The notes: generated by a model from the letters alone, not told the origin. A DNA stretch of 64,000 nucleotides from Sediminicola luteus (GCF_002514735.1 NZ_NBWU01000001.1:186001-250000), one strand, 5' to 3'. Counted from the first letter of the stretch, positions 26,304 to 35,547 are shown. Made by a program: numbers and translations.

Positions 26304-27590
26304 TTACTCTTCCCCTACGATTTCCAAAACAACGGTATCTATTTTGGTATTGGAGACTTCGAGTACGGTTAAATGGTAATGTCCGAGCTGGATTTCCGTG
26401 CCCTGTTCAGGGATATCACCGGTCTGGCTCACGATGAGTCCGCCCAGGGTTTCGTATTCATCGGATTCGGGCAGCTCTAGCTTATATTGTTCGTTTAGGT
26501 AATCTACCTCATGTCGAGCCGATAGTTTGTATTGGGTCTCTGACAATTGTTCTTCCAAGAGCTCTATGCTATCGTGTTCGTCTTCAATTTCACCGAAAAG
26601 CTCTTCTACGATATCTTCAACGGTAAGTATTCCTGAAGTACCCCCATACTCATCTAAAACCACGGCCACACTTTTACGTTTTTTGGTAAGCACGTTTAAA
26701 ATATCATTTACGCCCATGGTCTCGGGCACGAACTCAACCGGCAACAATATACTTCGGATGGTCTTCGGCTTTTTGAACAACTCGAAGGAGTGTACATAGC
26801 CAATAATATTATCTATGGTCTCTTTAAATACCAAAATCTTAGAGTAGCCGGTTTCGGTAAACAGTTTGGCCAGGTTTTTTGGGGTCTCATGCATTTCTAC
26901 TGCCATAATCTCGGTTCGGGGCACCATAACCTCCCGGGCCCGCACATTGGTAAAATCCAAGGCGTTTTGAAACATTTGGATCTCCGAGTCAACATCGTCG
27001 GCCTCTTCAACGGTTTCCATCTGTTCCGTAATATAATCGCCCAACTCTAATTTACTAAAGGCCAATTGGGACTCATCTCCTTCAGTTTTAAAAAATACCT
27101 TAAGAATGATATCGGACACCCAGATCACGAATTGCGATATGGGAGAAAACAGCACATAAAAAATATAGGCTGGAAGCGCCAAAGCCTTTAACAAGGTATT
27201 CGCATACACCTGAAACACCACCTTGGGCAAAAATTCAGCCGTTAACAATATGATCAGGGTAGAAATTACGGTATGGGTAAGCAACCTAAAATCGGTAAGG
27301 GCCAACTGTACCCAAACCGTATCCGCAGGCAAAAAGGCGGTTGACCAATTGACCAACAAACGTCCCATAAACCAACCATATACCACCAAGGCAATATTAT
27401 TACCAATAAGCATGGCCGCAATAAGCTTGGAGGGCTTTTGGGTGAGTCGGCGCAAAATATAAGCCAGAAAACCCTCTTGCTTTTTTTCAAGCTCAATATG
27501 GATTTTATTAGCCGATACGAACGCAATTTCCATGCCCGAAAAGAAAGCGGACAGTACTAAAGAAAGAACGATAACGACTATTGTTTCCAC
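26304..27590 (-). CDS. CNNM/CorC (hemolysin-family) CBS-domain membrane protein
   Basis: 428 residues. The N-terminal CNNM/DUF21 domain (about 1-185) has four hydrophobic segments and begins METIVVIVLSLVLSAFFSGMEIAF, with the SGxEIA motif. A CBS pair covers about 205-320 (VMVPRTEIMAVE; GILTVEDIVEELFGEI) and a CorC/HlyC-type domain the last ~90 residues. Such proteins act in Mg2+ or other cation transport. It resembles gliding-associated GldE in layout, but the lptC neighbourhood fits the general hemolysin-family paralog better, so I do not assign gldE. Confidence 0.85.
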   Translation of the reverse strand: METIVVIVLSLVLSAFFSGMEIAFVSANKIHIELEKKQEGFLAYILRRLTQKPSKLIAAMLIGNNIALVVYGWFMGRLLVNWSTAFLPADTVWVQLALTDFRLLTHTVISTLIILLTAEFLPKVVFQVYANTLLKALALPAYIFYVLFSPISQFVIWVSDIILKVFFKTEGDESQLAFSKLELGDYITEQMETVEEADDVDSEIQMFQNALDFTNVRAREVMVPRTEIMAVEMHETPKNLAKLFTETGYSKILVFKETIDNIIGYVHSFELFKKPKTIRSILLPVEFVPETMGVNDILNVLTKKRKSVAVVLDEYGGTSGILTVEDIVEELFGEIEDEHDSIELLEEQLSETQYKLSARHEVDYLNEQYKLELPESDEYETLGGLIVSQTGDIPEQGTEIQLGHYHLTVLEVSNTKIDTVVLEIVGEE

Positions 27591-27594
27591 CTAG

Positions 27595-27801
27595 CTATTC
27601 CCCTTGGTTTTTCTTGTGCTGCTCAAAGCGCTTGCGATAACGCCGTTTAAAGAAGAACATACCTACGGAAACCACCATAAAGAAAACAAAGATATAAGCA
27701 TAGTTACGGTCGGTACCCCAAAGCTCATAAATCTTAAAAGCCGAAAGAATGGCCACGATCAAATACAGGTATTCGGTATATTTTAAAATCTTAATCATCA
27801 T
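27595..27801 (-). CDS. Small two-helix membrane protein
   Basis: 68 residues with two hydrophobic segments (about 11-25 and 36-51) and a strongly basic C-terminus (FFKRRYRKRFEQHKKNQ). It overlaps the end of lptC by 11 bases and ends 4 bases before the CNNM gene start, so it is translationally coupled in the operon. No functional family recognised. Confidence 0.75.
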   Translation of the reverse strand: MMIKILKYTEYLYLIVAILSAFKIYELWGTDRNYAYIFVFFMVVSVGMFFFKRRYRKRFEQHKKNQGE

Positions 27802-28387
27802 TTTCCTTTAAAGTCAACAACCCAAACGTTTTATGGGCGTTGAAAAATTTGAAATCGGTTTTCACATCCATACCTTCCCCATCCATTACGGTACGGTCTT
27901 CGGGGTTGGTATATTTGAATTTTTCTTGGGTAAACACCCAACTTCGCTTACGATCCCAATAGAGCTGGGAGGTTTCCATAAGCTTGCCATCGTGGGTATG
28001 TACGGTAACGTTACCACGTAAGTCGGTGAGCCCGGTTTGGGTATAGACTATACCATAATCTCCCGTTATCACCGTCTTATTCCCTGCCTCGTCGAAATAA
28101 TCGAGCTCTAATCCGTTAGGAAACTCACGATACTTGAACACCAAGTTTTCGTAATCCTTCATCACCGGACTTCGCATAACTACCAATACCCGCGCCGTAT
28201 CGGCATCGACTCCTTTTAAATCGCGGGTCTCGGAATAGGTGACCGTAAAATCTTCAGCAATTCCACTGGCAAACAACATAGGAGGTTTCTCGGCCCCCAC
28301 CTTTTCATAGGTATCGGAACAAGACAAAAAAAGCATTGCCCAACCAAGGGCAATGCTCATAAAAATGTATGTTTTTTTTAGGTACAT
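27791..28387 (-). CDS. lptC: LPS export periplasmic protein LptC
   Basis: 198 residues. N-terminal hydrophobic segment with a lipobox-like LFLSC, then a beta-jellyroll typical of LptC: strands around ASGIAEDFTVTYSETRD, a MKDYENLVFKYREFPNG segment and VTVHTHDGKLMETSQLYWDR. LptC links the LptBFG exporter to LptA and carries LPS across the periplasm. It is 1 base from the TPR protein upstream and overlaps the small membrane protein downstream. Bacteroidota LptC often carries a lipoprotein-type N-terminus, as here. Confidence 0.85.
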   Translation of the reverse strand: MYLKKTYIFMSIALGWAMLFLSCSDTYEKVGAEKPPMLFASGIAEDFTVTYSETRDLKGVDADTARVLVVMRSPVMKDYENLVFKYREFPNGLELDYFDEAGNKTVITGDYGIVYTQTGLTDLRGNVTVHTHDGKLMETSQLYWDRKRSWVFTQEKFKYTNPEDRTVMDGEGMDVKTDFKFFNAHKTFGLLTLKENDD

Positions 28388-28388
28388 G

Positions 28389-29753
28389 CTATAAGCTAGG
28401 CACTTTTACGCTACCGCCAACCCAACATTTAAAGGTAACGGATTTACCGGCCATTCCCGAGTTAAAGATCATCTCTTTGGTCGGGGCCTTGGCACTGTAA
28501 CTAGCAGCTGACTTCTTGGCCCTAGAGCTCAAAGAAGGATCTACCCTACCAGCCTTACGGGCCATATCGGCAGCTTTCCAGTAAATCGCACGCTTTTCGA
28601 ACGGTGTTGACCCACAAGCGTTGGCAGAGCCGGCATACAAACTGGCGATCAACAAATACGCCTTTCCGTTAGAAGGGTTGGCATTGATGGCCTTTTGGGC
28701 GTAACTTCTAGCGGTAGACTTACTTCCTTTTCTATAAATCGTAGCGATCTTGTATAGGATATTCGATTTTTTGATAGGATCGTTCTCCAATTCAACAGCC
28801 TTGTTAAAATCGGCCAACGCCCCTTTGGAATCCCCTGCTTTTTGCTTGATGGAACCCCCATACATATAGGCTTCGGCAGAAGGATCTAAGGCCAACTGGG
28901 CCTCGAACAATTTAATAAACAACGGATCGTCGGTACATTCTTTGGCGAACATACGGCCTACGGCACCTTTTACCCACTTCACATCGTTCTTTTTGGCTTC
29001 GAAGTTTTTGGTATACAACGGAATCAAATTCTCACAATCGGCCAAATTACCCAATTTGGTATCGATACTCCCTGAAATCTTACCAAAAGACTGTGAATTA
29101 ACTGTGGCAGCCTTTAAGGTTCTTTTCTCTTTAGAGGTCAACGTACCCGCCTCTTCTTTAGGCAACAACTTTGTAATGGTTGCGGTCAACTTATTGTTCT
29201 CTTCCTCGATCTTGGTGGTTACTTGATCGTAAACATCAAAAACCTCTTGCAAATCTTTTCTACCGGCCTTATGCTCATCTACCAAACTAGAGAACATTAA
29301 GTACAAGGCTTTGGGATTTTTAAAATTGATATAATCTTGATCAAAAGCATATTTAAGACCCTCATAAACGGCTCCAGTGTCTACCATTTTATGGTCATAT
29401 TTGGTAAGGATATCGTTTATGGTAGCTTTTGCCAAGTTGGTTTTATTCGGAAAGTTCTCCAAACCACCTTTGTACAGCTCAATCAAATCCTGCACATATC
29501 CATCCTTATCGGCCCCAGAAGAATTTTTAATCTTGTGCTTTAAGATTCTTTCGCCATAGGCGTAGTTGGCCCAGTTCATCTTTGGGCAGTTATCGTAGAC
29601 CTGCTTCCAAGGCTCAAAGGCCGCGTCGTAGTTTTTGGTCTTTACATATTCTACATATATAGACAGGTTGGTCCTACACTCCTGCTCTTGGGCAGACGTA
29701 AGGCCCAAGGTCCCAAGAAAGGCCACCGTCAATAAAATCAAACTCTTTTTCAT
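28389..29753 (-). CDS. Secreted TPR-repeat protein
   Basis: 454 residues with a signal peptide (MKKSLILLTVAFLGTLGLTSAQ). Tetratricopeptide repeats are visible in the C-terminal half, for example AYMYGGSIKQKAGDSKGALADFNKAVEL followed by ILYKIATIYRKGSKSTARSYAQKAI. The central part is helical and Lys-rich. TPRs are protein-protein scaffolds. Placed between lptC and an outer-membrane protein gene in one operon, a role in envelope assembly is plausible but unproven. Confidence 0.8.
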   Translation of the reverse strand: MKKSLILLTVAFLGTLGLTSAQEQECRTNLSIYVEYVKTKNYDAAFEPWKQVYDNCPKMNWANYAYGERILKHKIKNSSGADKDGYVQDLIELYKGGLENFPNKTNLAKATINDILTKYDHKMVDTGAVYEGLKYAFDQDYINFKNPKALYLMFSSLVDEHKAGRKDLQEVFDVYDQVTTKIEEENNKLTATITKLLPKEEAGTLTSKEKRTLKAATVNSQSFGKISGSIDTKLGNLADCENLIPLYTKNFEAKKNDVKWVKGAVGRMFAKECTDDPLFIKLFEAQLALDPSAEAYMYGGSIKQKAGDSKGALADFNKAVELENDPIKKSNILYKIATIYRKGSKSTARSYAQKAINANPSNGKAYLLIASLYAGSANACGSTPFEKRAIYWKAADMARKAGRVDPSLSSRAKKSAASYSAKAPTKEMIFNSGMAGKSVTFKCWVGGSVKVPSL

Positions 29754-29791
29754 GGTACGCTATTAGTTTAGATGATTATGCTACGAAAATA

Positions 29792-31063
29792 TTAATTTAT
29801 TCTAGTTTTTTGGAACCAGCGGTCATTTAATGACAAACCGATCCGTACTTTAAAATAATTCTCTTGGACCAAATTGGCCGTAGAGGTTCCTTTTCTACCT
29901 AGTTCAAAACCAATATTTATATTCGAAAAATTGTTTCCTACACTAGGCATCGGCAGACCAAGTCCAAAAGTTATGCCAAAATCGTTAATGTCCCGACCAT
30001 TGACCACCATTCCCGTTTGATGGTAACGGAAACCGGCCCGGTAGACTACGCGTTTAAAGTATTTATTGAAGGAGTTATATTCGGGAATCCAAAACCCACC
30101 TACGGCCAACTTACTCCCTTCGGTATAACCTACATTATCGATTCCTAAGAAGTCGTTAGAGAAATCGTTCAAGTCTTGAATACTATACTCCCCACCAACG
30201 AACCAGTGCTTTTCTTCACCTACACCAACACCCATAGTAAATATGGTAGGCACCTTAATCTCCGTATTACGTCCGGCCCCTAAATCGACATCTATGGTCT
30301 CCACCCCATTTCCGGTAGAAGTAGAAAAAGACCCTATGGTACGGGTATTTTCAGAATTCAGGTTTGCCTGTGTGCGCGCTCTTAATGAACTGTATAGATT
30401 TAGCTTTTTGGTCAAACTCGGGTTATAGTTCAAAGCAAAATTAAAATCGAAGCCGCGCACCCTTGATTTGCGTTCGTCCAAGGTGCCGAACTGTACATCT
30501 TCCTCGGCCTGGACCCTTCTATACTCCAAACTACCAAAATTGAACCCACCGGTAGCACCAATGGAAACATCTTTATGAATTTGCGCCCCTACGGAAAAGT
30601 ACAGCTTGTTTATGCTTCCGTCTCCAGTAAAGGTATTGATTACCCGGTTACCCGCCGGACTCTCACTTTCAGTAGCCAAATTATAGCCAACCCCAGTAAC
30701 GGGCTGTAACCCAAAACCAATAGCCACACCACGACCCAAAGGCAAGCCCATGGCGATATAATCCAAGGTGGTGAGGGAGGTGTTTTGAGAATCGGCATTA
30801 TACTCTTCCAACCAATATTCGGTATGCGATGCGCCACCGGCATAAGTAGCCAAGCGCAATTTACCGTAGGCGGCCGGATTGGTGAGGTTTATATGTATAC
30901 TATCGGCATACATTCCTATGCCTCCCATCATGGCATTTTCTACCGTACTGGCATTTCGCACTTCTCCAAGACCGAAAAACGAGTAAGGGGATATGGAACT
31001 ATTTTGGGCGTTCAACACCAATGAGGCCAGGCCGAATATGCCTAATAATATCTTTTTGATCAT
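29792..31063 (-). CDS. FadL-like outer-membrane beta-barrel protein
   Basis: 423 residues with a signal peptide (MIKKILLGIFGLASLVLNAQ). The mature protein starts NSSISPYSFFGLGEVR and continues as repeated beta strands, with a small-residue-rich plug-like N-terminus and aromatic-ended strands, resembling the OmpP1/FadL-like family seen in Bacteroidota. The last strand ends FKVRIGLSLNDRW before a short tail. Substrate unknown. It lies 6 bases after coaX and 38 bases before the TPR gene, in the lptC operon. Confidence 0.75.
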   Translation of the reverse strand: MIKKILLGIFGLASLVLNAQNSSISPYSFFGLGEVRNASTVENAMMGGIGMYADSIHINLTNPAAYGKLRLATYAGGASHTEYWLEEYNADSQNTSLTTLDYIAMGLPLGRGVAIGFGLQPVTGVGYNLATESESPAGNRVINTFTGDGSINKLYFSVGAQIHKDVSIGATGGFNFGSLEYRRVQAEEDVQFGTLDERKSRVRGFDFNFALNYNPSLTKKLNLYSSLRARTQANLNSENTRTIGSFSTSTGNGVETIDVDLGAGRNTEIKVPTIFTMGVGVGEEKHWFVGGEYSIQDLNDFSNDFLGIDNVGYTEGSKLAVGGFWIPEYNSFNKYFKRVVYRAGFRYHQTGMVVNGRDINDFGITFGLGLPMPSVGNNFSNINIGFELGRKGTSTANLVQENYFKVRIGLSLNDRWFQKTRIN

Positions 31064-31069
31064 TTACCC

Positions 31070-31792
31070 TTAGTTGTGTTCTAGTAAGCGATATAACCCC
31101 CAGAGGAGAAAATCGGAGTGGGCAAATATGGTATTTTTTAACCTTTTAGACAAAAAATGGGCGTCACCGCCTGTTAAAATAACTGTTAAACTTTGAAAAC
31201 GCTGGTGGTATTGTGTGACTACCCCGTCCAGTTCGCACGCCAAACCATGAATAACCCCACTATGCATGGCTTCTTCGGTATTTTTTCCGACAAGGTCTTT
31301 TGGCGATTTCGGTGCCAACAAGGGCAGACCAGCGGTTTGATTATGCATAGCCTTATAGCGCATTTGTATACCCGGCGAAATCGCACCTCCTAAATACTTC
31401 CCATCTTCGGTTAACAAGTCGTAAGTCACACAACTACCGGCATCTATAACCAAGGTATTACCCGATGGGTTATAAAAGTAGGCACCCACAGCCACGGCCA
31501 ACCGATCTACCCCAAGGGTGCTTGGGGTTTTATAATCTAATTGAATCGGTATAGGTGTATCGATCCCAAACACGGTTAACGCCACCCGATTCCGCAAGGC
31601 CGTTTCCAAACCTTCTGGCATTTGCCCCACACAACACAGCATGGCCGCTTGGATATTGGGATAGGTTTCAAAAAGCCCCTCTAAAGCCAATAGCACCGAA
31701 TCCCGCGCCACGATATGCTTGGTGATTTGGTCGTTATTTTGGTAAATGGCCCACTTAATTCGGGTATTCCCTACGTCTATAATCAGCTTCAT
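31070..31792 (-). CDS. coaX: Type III pantothenate kinase
   Basis: 240 residues from the chosen start (MKLIIDVGNTRIKWAIY); an in-frame start 36 bases upstream adds a non-homologous tail. The ASKHA-fold motifs are DVGNTRIKWA (phosphate 1), GVDRLAVAVGA and DAGSCVTYDLL, with GGAISPGIQMRYKAM. CoaX catalyses the first step of CoA synthesis from pantothenate. It heads the outer-membrane/LptC operon on the minus strand and is divergent from tRNA-Phe; the tRNA promoter lies in the gap. Confidence 0.92.
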   Translation of the reverse strand: MKLIIDVGNTRIKWAIYQNNDQITKHIVARDSVLLALEGLFETYPNIQAAMLCCVGQMPEGLETALRNRVALTVFGIDTPIPIQLDYKTPSTLGVDRLAVAVGAYFYNPSGNTLVIDAGSCVTYDLLTEDGKYLGGAISPGIQMRYKAMHNQTAGLPLLAPKSPKDLVGKNTEEAMHSGVIHGLACELDGVVTQYHQRFQSLTVILTGGDAHFLSKRLKNTIFAHSDFLLWGLYRLLEHN

Positions 31793-31836
31793 ATCACAAA
31801 GATGGGAAAAAGGACGCCATTTTTTCAAAAAAATAC

Positions 31837-31867
31837 TTGGGATATCGTAAAAATGGAATTATATTTG
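31837..31867 (+). promoter_or_regulatory. Promoter of tRNA-Phe
   Basis: TTG at 31837-31839 and TATATTTG at 31860-31867 are 20 bases apart, a full match to the Bacteroidota promoter pattern. Transcription would begin near 31874, about 17 bases before the mature tRNA. Confidence 0.75.
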
Positions 31868-31890
31868 CAACCGCTTTTACGAGCTGGTAC

Positions 31891-31952
<62 letters not shown>

Positions 31953-31963
<11 letters not shown>

Positions 31964-32272
31964 CAAACTAGAAACCACAACCTTTAACCGTTGTGGTTTT
32001 TTTTTATACGGTAAATTGTCCCTGGCTCCCCCGAAGTGTCGGGGCTGGAGGTACCACAAACTAGAAACCACAACCTTTAGCCGTTGTGGTTTTTTTATGC
32101 GGTAAAATTATCCCTGGTTCCCCCGAAGTGTCGGGGCCGGAGGTACCACAAACTAGAAACCACAACCTTTAACCGTTGTGGTTTTTTTATGCGGTAAATT
32201 GTCCCCGGCTCCCCCGAAGTGTCGGGGCCGGAGGTACCACAAATTAGAAACCACAACCTTATCCGTTGTGAA
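31953..32272 (+). repeat. Tandem array copying the tRNA-Phe 3' end plus its terminator
   Basis: Units start with (T/C)GGAGGTACCACAAA at 31953 (the tRNA itself), 32046, 32138 and 32229; periods are 93, 92 and 91 bases. Each contains the acceptor 3' strand, AAACTAG, the 10-bp terminator hairpin, a T run, ATGCGGTAAAT-like spacer and a T-stem copy. In the copies the tRNA's T-loop TTCGATT is replaced by a hairpin CCCCGA-AGTG-TCGGGG. The last unit is broken after GTTGTG and continues into a GIY-YIG nuclease gene. These copies cannot fold as tRNAs because D- and anticodon arms are missing. Confidence 0.9.
31972..32005 (+). terminator. tRNA-Phe terminator (first of several copies)
   Basis: AAACCACAAC pairs with GTTGTGGTTT over 10 bases with an 8-base loop, followed by nine T. 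Near-identical hairpins recur at 32065-32097 and 32157-32188 in the downstream tandem copies, and a version cut off at its 3' arm lies at 32248-32270. Confidence 0.85.
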
Positions 32273-32275
32273 ACC

Positions 32276-32554
32276 ATGTACCTATACATTCTCTTTAGCC
32301 CATCTACAAACAAATACTATACTGGGATTTCACCAAATCCTGGAGTAAGGACAACACTTCACAACTCGCATCATTTTAAAGGCGCATACACAAAAATAGC
32401 AGTTGACTGGCATATTGTTCTCACCAAAGAATTCCCAACACGACGTGACGCCCAATTCATAGAAAGTTTCATAAAACGAATGAAAAGCAAAACGTTTATT
32501 CAAAAAATCATCGAAAACCCTGTGATTCTCGACGATATTCTTTCTAAAAGATAA
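32276..32554 (+). CDS. Mini GIY-YIG endonuclease nested in the tRNA-Phe repeat array
   Basis: 92 residues from MYLYILFSPSTNKYY; the open frame could extend 19 codons upstream into the repeat, but that part is repeat-encoded and is rejected. GIY-YIG features: LYI at residues 3-5 and YTG at 15-17 in place of GIY and YIG, an Arg at 25, His at 29, and Glu63 in AQFIESFIKRMKSK, the usual catalytic set of single-domain family members. The family cuts DNA and includes homing endonucleases; many stand-alone short members have no known role. It begins 5 bases after a truncated terminator stem and a further copy of the tRNA 3' end follows directly after its stop, so the gene sits inside one repeat unit. 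Confidence 0.82.
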   Translation: MYLYILFSPSTNKYYTGISPNPGVRTTLHNSHHFKGAYTKIAVDWHIVLTKEFPTRRDAQFIESFIKRMKSKTFIQKIIENPVILDDILSKR

Positions 32555-32560
32555 TTTGGT

Positions 32561-32600
32561 TCCCCTGGTTCCCCCGAAGTGTCGGGGCTGGAGGTACCAC
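32561..32600 (+). repeat. Final tRNA-Phe 3'-end copy after the GIY-YIG gene
   Basis: Starting 6 bases past the nuclease stop, the T-stem, CCCCGA-AGTG-TCGGGG hairpin and CTGGAGGTACCAC of the array reappear, then homology ends. This closes the array on the right and shows the gene lies within a repeat. Confidence 0.88.
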
Positions 32601-32861
32601 TTATCCTATACTAAGCACAATTGATGTGTTTAGTAGCAGGTCGCCTATAGACCGTACTATTGGATTTGCTTTCCTAGACCTCAATTCCCCACACAACCCT
32701 ACCCCTCGGGTTACCGTTTTACCCGACTACCTGCTATTTTACCTCCCAATTAGCTAGGTTTTTACACAATATTACCTCTATTTGTTCGAAATAGCACCCA
32801 TACCCGATAGGCGGCTTTTCTAGCATTTCTCTATCTTTCCGCCTGTTTTAAGACCAAACCT
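32601..32861. other. Intergenic region before PVC-type heme protein gene
   Basis: About 260 bases without a gene. A dyad CTATTT-GTTCG-AAATAG lies at 32778-32794 and a -7-like TATCTTTC about 30 bases before the start codon. Otherwise nothing recognised. Confidence 0.4.
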
Positions 32862-35540
32862 ATGATCTCTACGCGTAAATCAACACAAATTCTATTCGTA
32901 CTTTCCGTACTTTTTAGCGTTATAGGCTGCCAAGATGAAGTAGCCCAACGTATTCCGGCTACACCAATCGCCGCAGCCGATATTTACCAAAAATGGAACG
33001 ACAGCTTGGCCCAAAAACTCGACTGGCCCCAGGAAATCGAATTTTCAGGCTTTGCCGACCACAACATTGTACCGAGTCCGGCCTGTTTGGCCGTAGCCCC
33101 CAATGGTGACGTGTTCGTAGGCGTGGACATGATCGGTTCTTTGGGTAAAAAGCCCGGACAAGGCCGTATTATTAAACTCCAAGACACCGACAACGATGGT
33201 CGGGCCGATCAATATTCGGTATTTGCCGAACTTGACAACCCACGGGGCATTCTCCCAATGGGTAACGACCTTTATGTATTGCATACCACCTTTTCGGAGG
33301 TGACGGGAATCGCAACAGGCATGGCCCTAATCAAACTTACCGACACCAATGGCGACGGAGTGGCCGATGGTAGCCCCGAATATCTGATACGCAACATCAG
33401 CTCTAAAAAATTCATCCAAAGCCGGGGTACTGACCATGCCACTAACGGTATTCAAATGGGTATTGATGGCTGGATCTATATCGCCGTGGGCGACTTTGGG
33501 TTCCATGGGGCCGTAGATGCGGCTGGTAAAGCCATGACCCAATTGGGGGGCGGCGTACTACGTATACGCCCCGATGGTAGCGGCATGGAAGTCTATACAC
33601 ACGGATTACGAAATATATACGATGTGGCCATCGATCCTTTTATGAACATCTATACCCGTGGCAACACCAATGATGGCGGCGGATGGAATATCAGGTTTAT
33701 ACACCATATTCAGTCTGGGGAATACGGTTACCCTATGCTGTTTAAGCATTTTACCAATGAGATTCTCCCGGCCCTAGTCGATGTAGGTGGGGGATCAGGT
33801 ACCGGCGCCCTTTTTATGGAAGACCCGAACTGGCCCGAAAAATGGAACAAAAAACCCCTTATGGCCGATTGGGGCCGCTCTGCCATATACCGACATGAAG
33901 TTAGCCCGGACAGGGCCAGCTTTACACAATCGGAAAAACGTATGATGATCGTACCACAGGTTACCGACCTCGATGTAGATGCCAGTGGCCGTATGTTCTT
34001 GGCCGCTTGGGATGGTGCCGGGTATTCCGGAAGCCCCGACAAAGGATATGTAGTACGCGCCGTTCCGCAGGGCTGGCAATATACCGAAGGGCCGAATTTT
34101 GAAAAAAGCAGCGACTCGGAACTAACCCAATTATTGGAAAGCGAAAGTGCCAAGATCAGATTATACGCCCAACAACATTTGGTGGCCCGAAAGGCCGACC
34201 ATGTTATGGATCAGGTTTTCGCATTGGCCCAAAACAGCAGTGCGTCTATGGAAAGTCGCGTAGCAGCAGTTTATACATACGCCCAACTTGGTGGAGCCTC
34301 TGCCATACCAGGCTTAACCGATCTTACCGAGACTGCCGAATTGCAAGAATTTGCCCTAAGGGCCTTGGCCGACAGACGCGAGATCAACGCCCATGTACCT
34401 GCCGAACCTTTTATCGCCGCATTGGCAAGTACCGACCCTAGAGTAAAAGCAGCCGCTATTGTTGGCATTGGTCGTCTAGAAAACCCTGCCTTGGCCAAAC
34501 ACCTGATCGATACGCCCATGCCGGCGGTGCGAAAAGAAATGAACGCCCCGGAAGAAGGCCCGCATGCCACACCAAATTCAGCCATTATCTTACCACATTT
34601 GGCCGTTCGCTCGTTGGTATCCCTAAACGCCGTAGATGTCTGCCTGGAAGCCATAGGTTCGAAAAATACCGACCTCGCCCTTTGGGCCCTGAAATATATG
34701 CATAGTGAAAAAGGGGTAGACGGACTTATAGCCGCTTACAAAAACACCTCGGATCCCGTACTAAGCCAGAAACTATTGACCAGCTTGGCCCGACTGTACC
34801 ATAAAGAAGCCCCCTACGACGGTTCTTGGTGGTGGAGCACCCGACCCGATACCCATGGCCCTTACTACAAAGGCATTCCTTGGGAAGGTAGTGCTGCCAT
34901 AGGCCGCTTGATCAAAAACGAATGGAAACTGGCCGAGGGAACCGAAAACGAAGCTTTCTTTGAAGAACTGAACGAACGTAACCGTATGGAGCTGGTGGCA
35001 ACTGCCATGGCCGATTCCGGAGCCTCTGACGAGATACAAATGGATTTGGACAAGATCAAAAACCAAAAAGGACAGATCGGTAAGGCCTCGATAGAAGATG
35101 TTATGTTGGCCTTGGCCGAAATACCCGGTAATCCACAGAAAGGAAAACAACTCTTTACACAACAAGGCTGTGTGGTTTGTCATAGCGTAGAAAAAGGGCA
35201 GACTTTAAAAGGGCCTTATATGGGACAGATCGGTTCCATTATGAACCGCGAGCAAATCGCCGAATCGATCCTAAAGCCTAATGCTTCTATTTCCCAAGGA
35301 TTCTCTTCAGTGTATTTAGAGACCAAGGATGGTAGTGGTTATTCTGGGTTTATCTCAGAAGAGACCGCCAAAAAAATCGTGTTGCGTACCATAACCGGAC
35401 AAGTACATACGCTACAGGTATCGGATATCGCTTCGCGTGAAGAACTGGAAACCTCAATGATGCCTAGCGGATTGGCCAATGCGCTATCTTATGACGAATT
35501 CGCCTCTTTGGTAACTTACCTATCTACCTTGAAGAAGTAA
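32862..35540 (+). CDS. PVC-type heme-binding CxxCH protein, lipoprotein
   Basis: 892 residues, signal peptide with lipobox (SVIGC). A six-bladed propeller of the membrane-bound dehydrogenase/L-sorbosone dehydrogenase-like type covers about 50-400, with Asp-rich loops DTDNDGRAD and DTNGDGVADG that resemble calcium sites. HEAT-like repeats follow (about 430-650). The C-terminal domain has a c-type heme motif CVVCH at 770-774, with a probable Met ligand later. Proteins of this build are secreted and thought to oxidise sugars or related compounds. It is single-gene, ended by a strong terminator. Confidence 0.85.
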   Translation: MISTRKSTQILFVLSVLFSVIGCQDEVAQRIPATPIAAADIYQKWNDSLAQKLDWPQEIEFSGFADHNIVPSPACLAVAPNGDVFVGVDMIGSLGKKPGQGRIIKLQDTDNDGRADQYSVFAELDNPRGILPMGNDLYVLHTTFSEVTGIATGMALIKLTDTNGDGVADGSPEYLIRNISSKKFIQSRGTDHATNGIQMGIDGWIYIAVGDFGFHGAVDAAGKAMTQLGGGVLRIRPDGSGMEVYTHGLRNIYDVAIDPFMNIYTRGNTNDGGGWNIRFIHHIQSGEYGYPMLFKHFTNEILPALVDVGGGSGTGALFMEDPNWPEKWNKKPLMADWGRSAIYRHEVSPDRASFTQSEKRMMIVPQVTDLDVDASGRMFLAAWDGAGYSGSPDKGYVVRAVPQGWQYTEGPNFEKSSDSELTQLLESESAKIRLYAQQHLVARKADHVMDQVFALAQNSSASMESRVAAVYTYAQLGGASAIPGLTDLTETAELQEFALRALADRREINAHVPAEPFIAALASTDPRVKAAAIVGIGRLENPALAKHLIDTPMPAVRKEMNAPEEGPHATPNSAIILPHLAVRSLVSLNAVDVCLEAIGSKNTDLALWALKYMHSEKGVDGLIAAYKNTSDPVLSQKLLTSLARLYHKEAPYDGSWWWSTRPDTHGPYYKGIPWEGSAAIGRLIKNEWKLAEGTENEAFFEELNERNRMELVATAMADSGASDEIQMDLDKIKNQKGQIGKASIEDVMLALAEIPGNPQKGKQLFTQQGCVVCHSVEKGQTLKGPYMGQIGSIMNREQIAESILKPNASISQGFSSVYLETKDGSGYSGFISEETAKKIVLRTITGQVHTLQVSDIASREELETSMMPSGLANALSYDEFASLVTYLSTLKK

Positions 35541-35547
35541 AGCATTG

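Noticed and set aside
26304-27590. gldE gliding gene
   Set aside because: Same domain plan, but the usual gliding neighbours are missing and the gene is tied to lptC.
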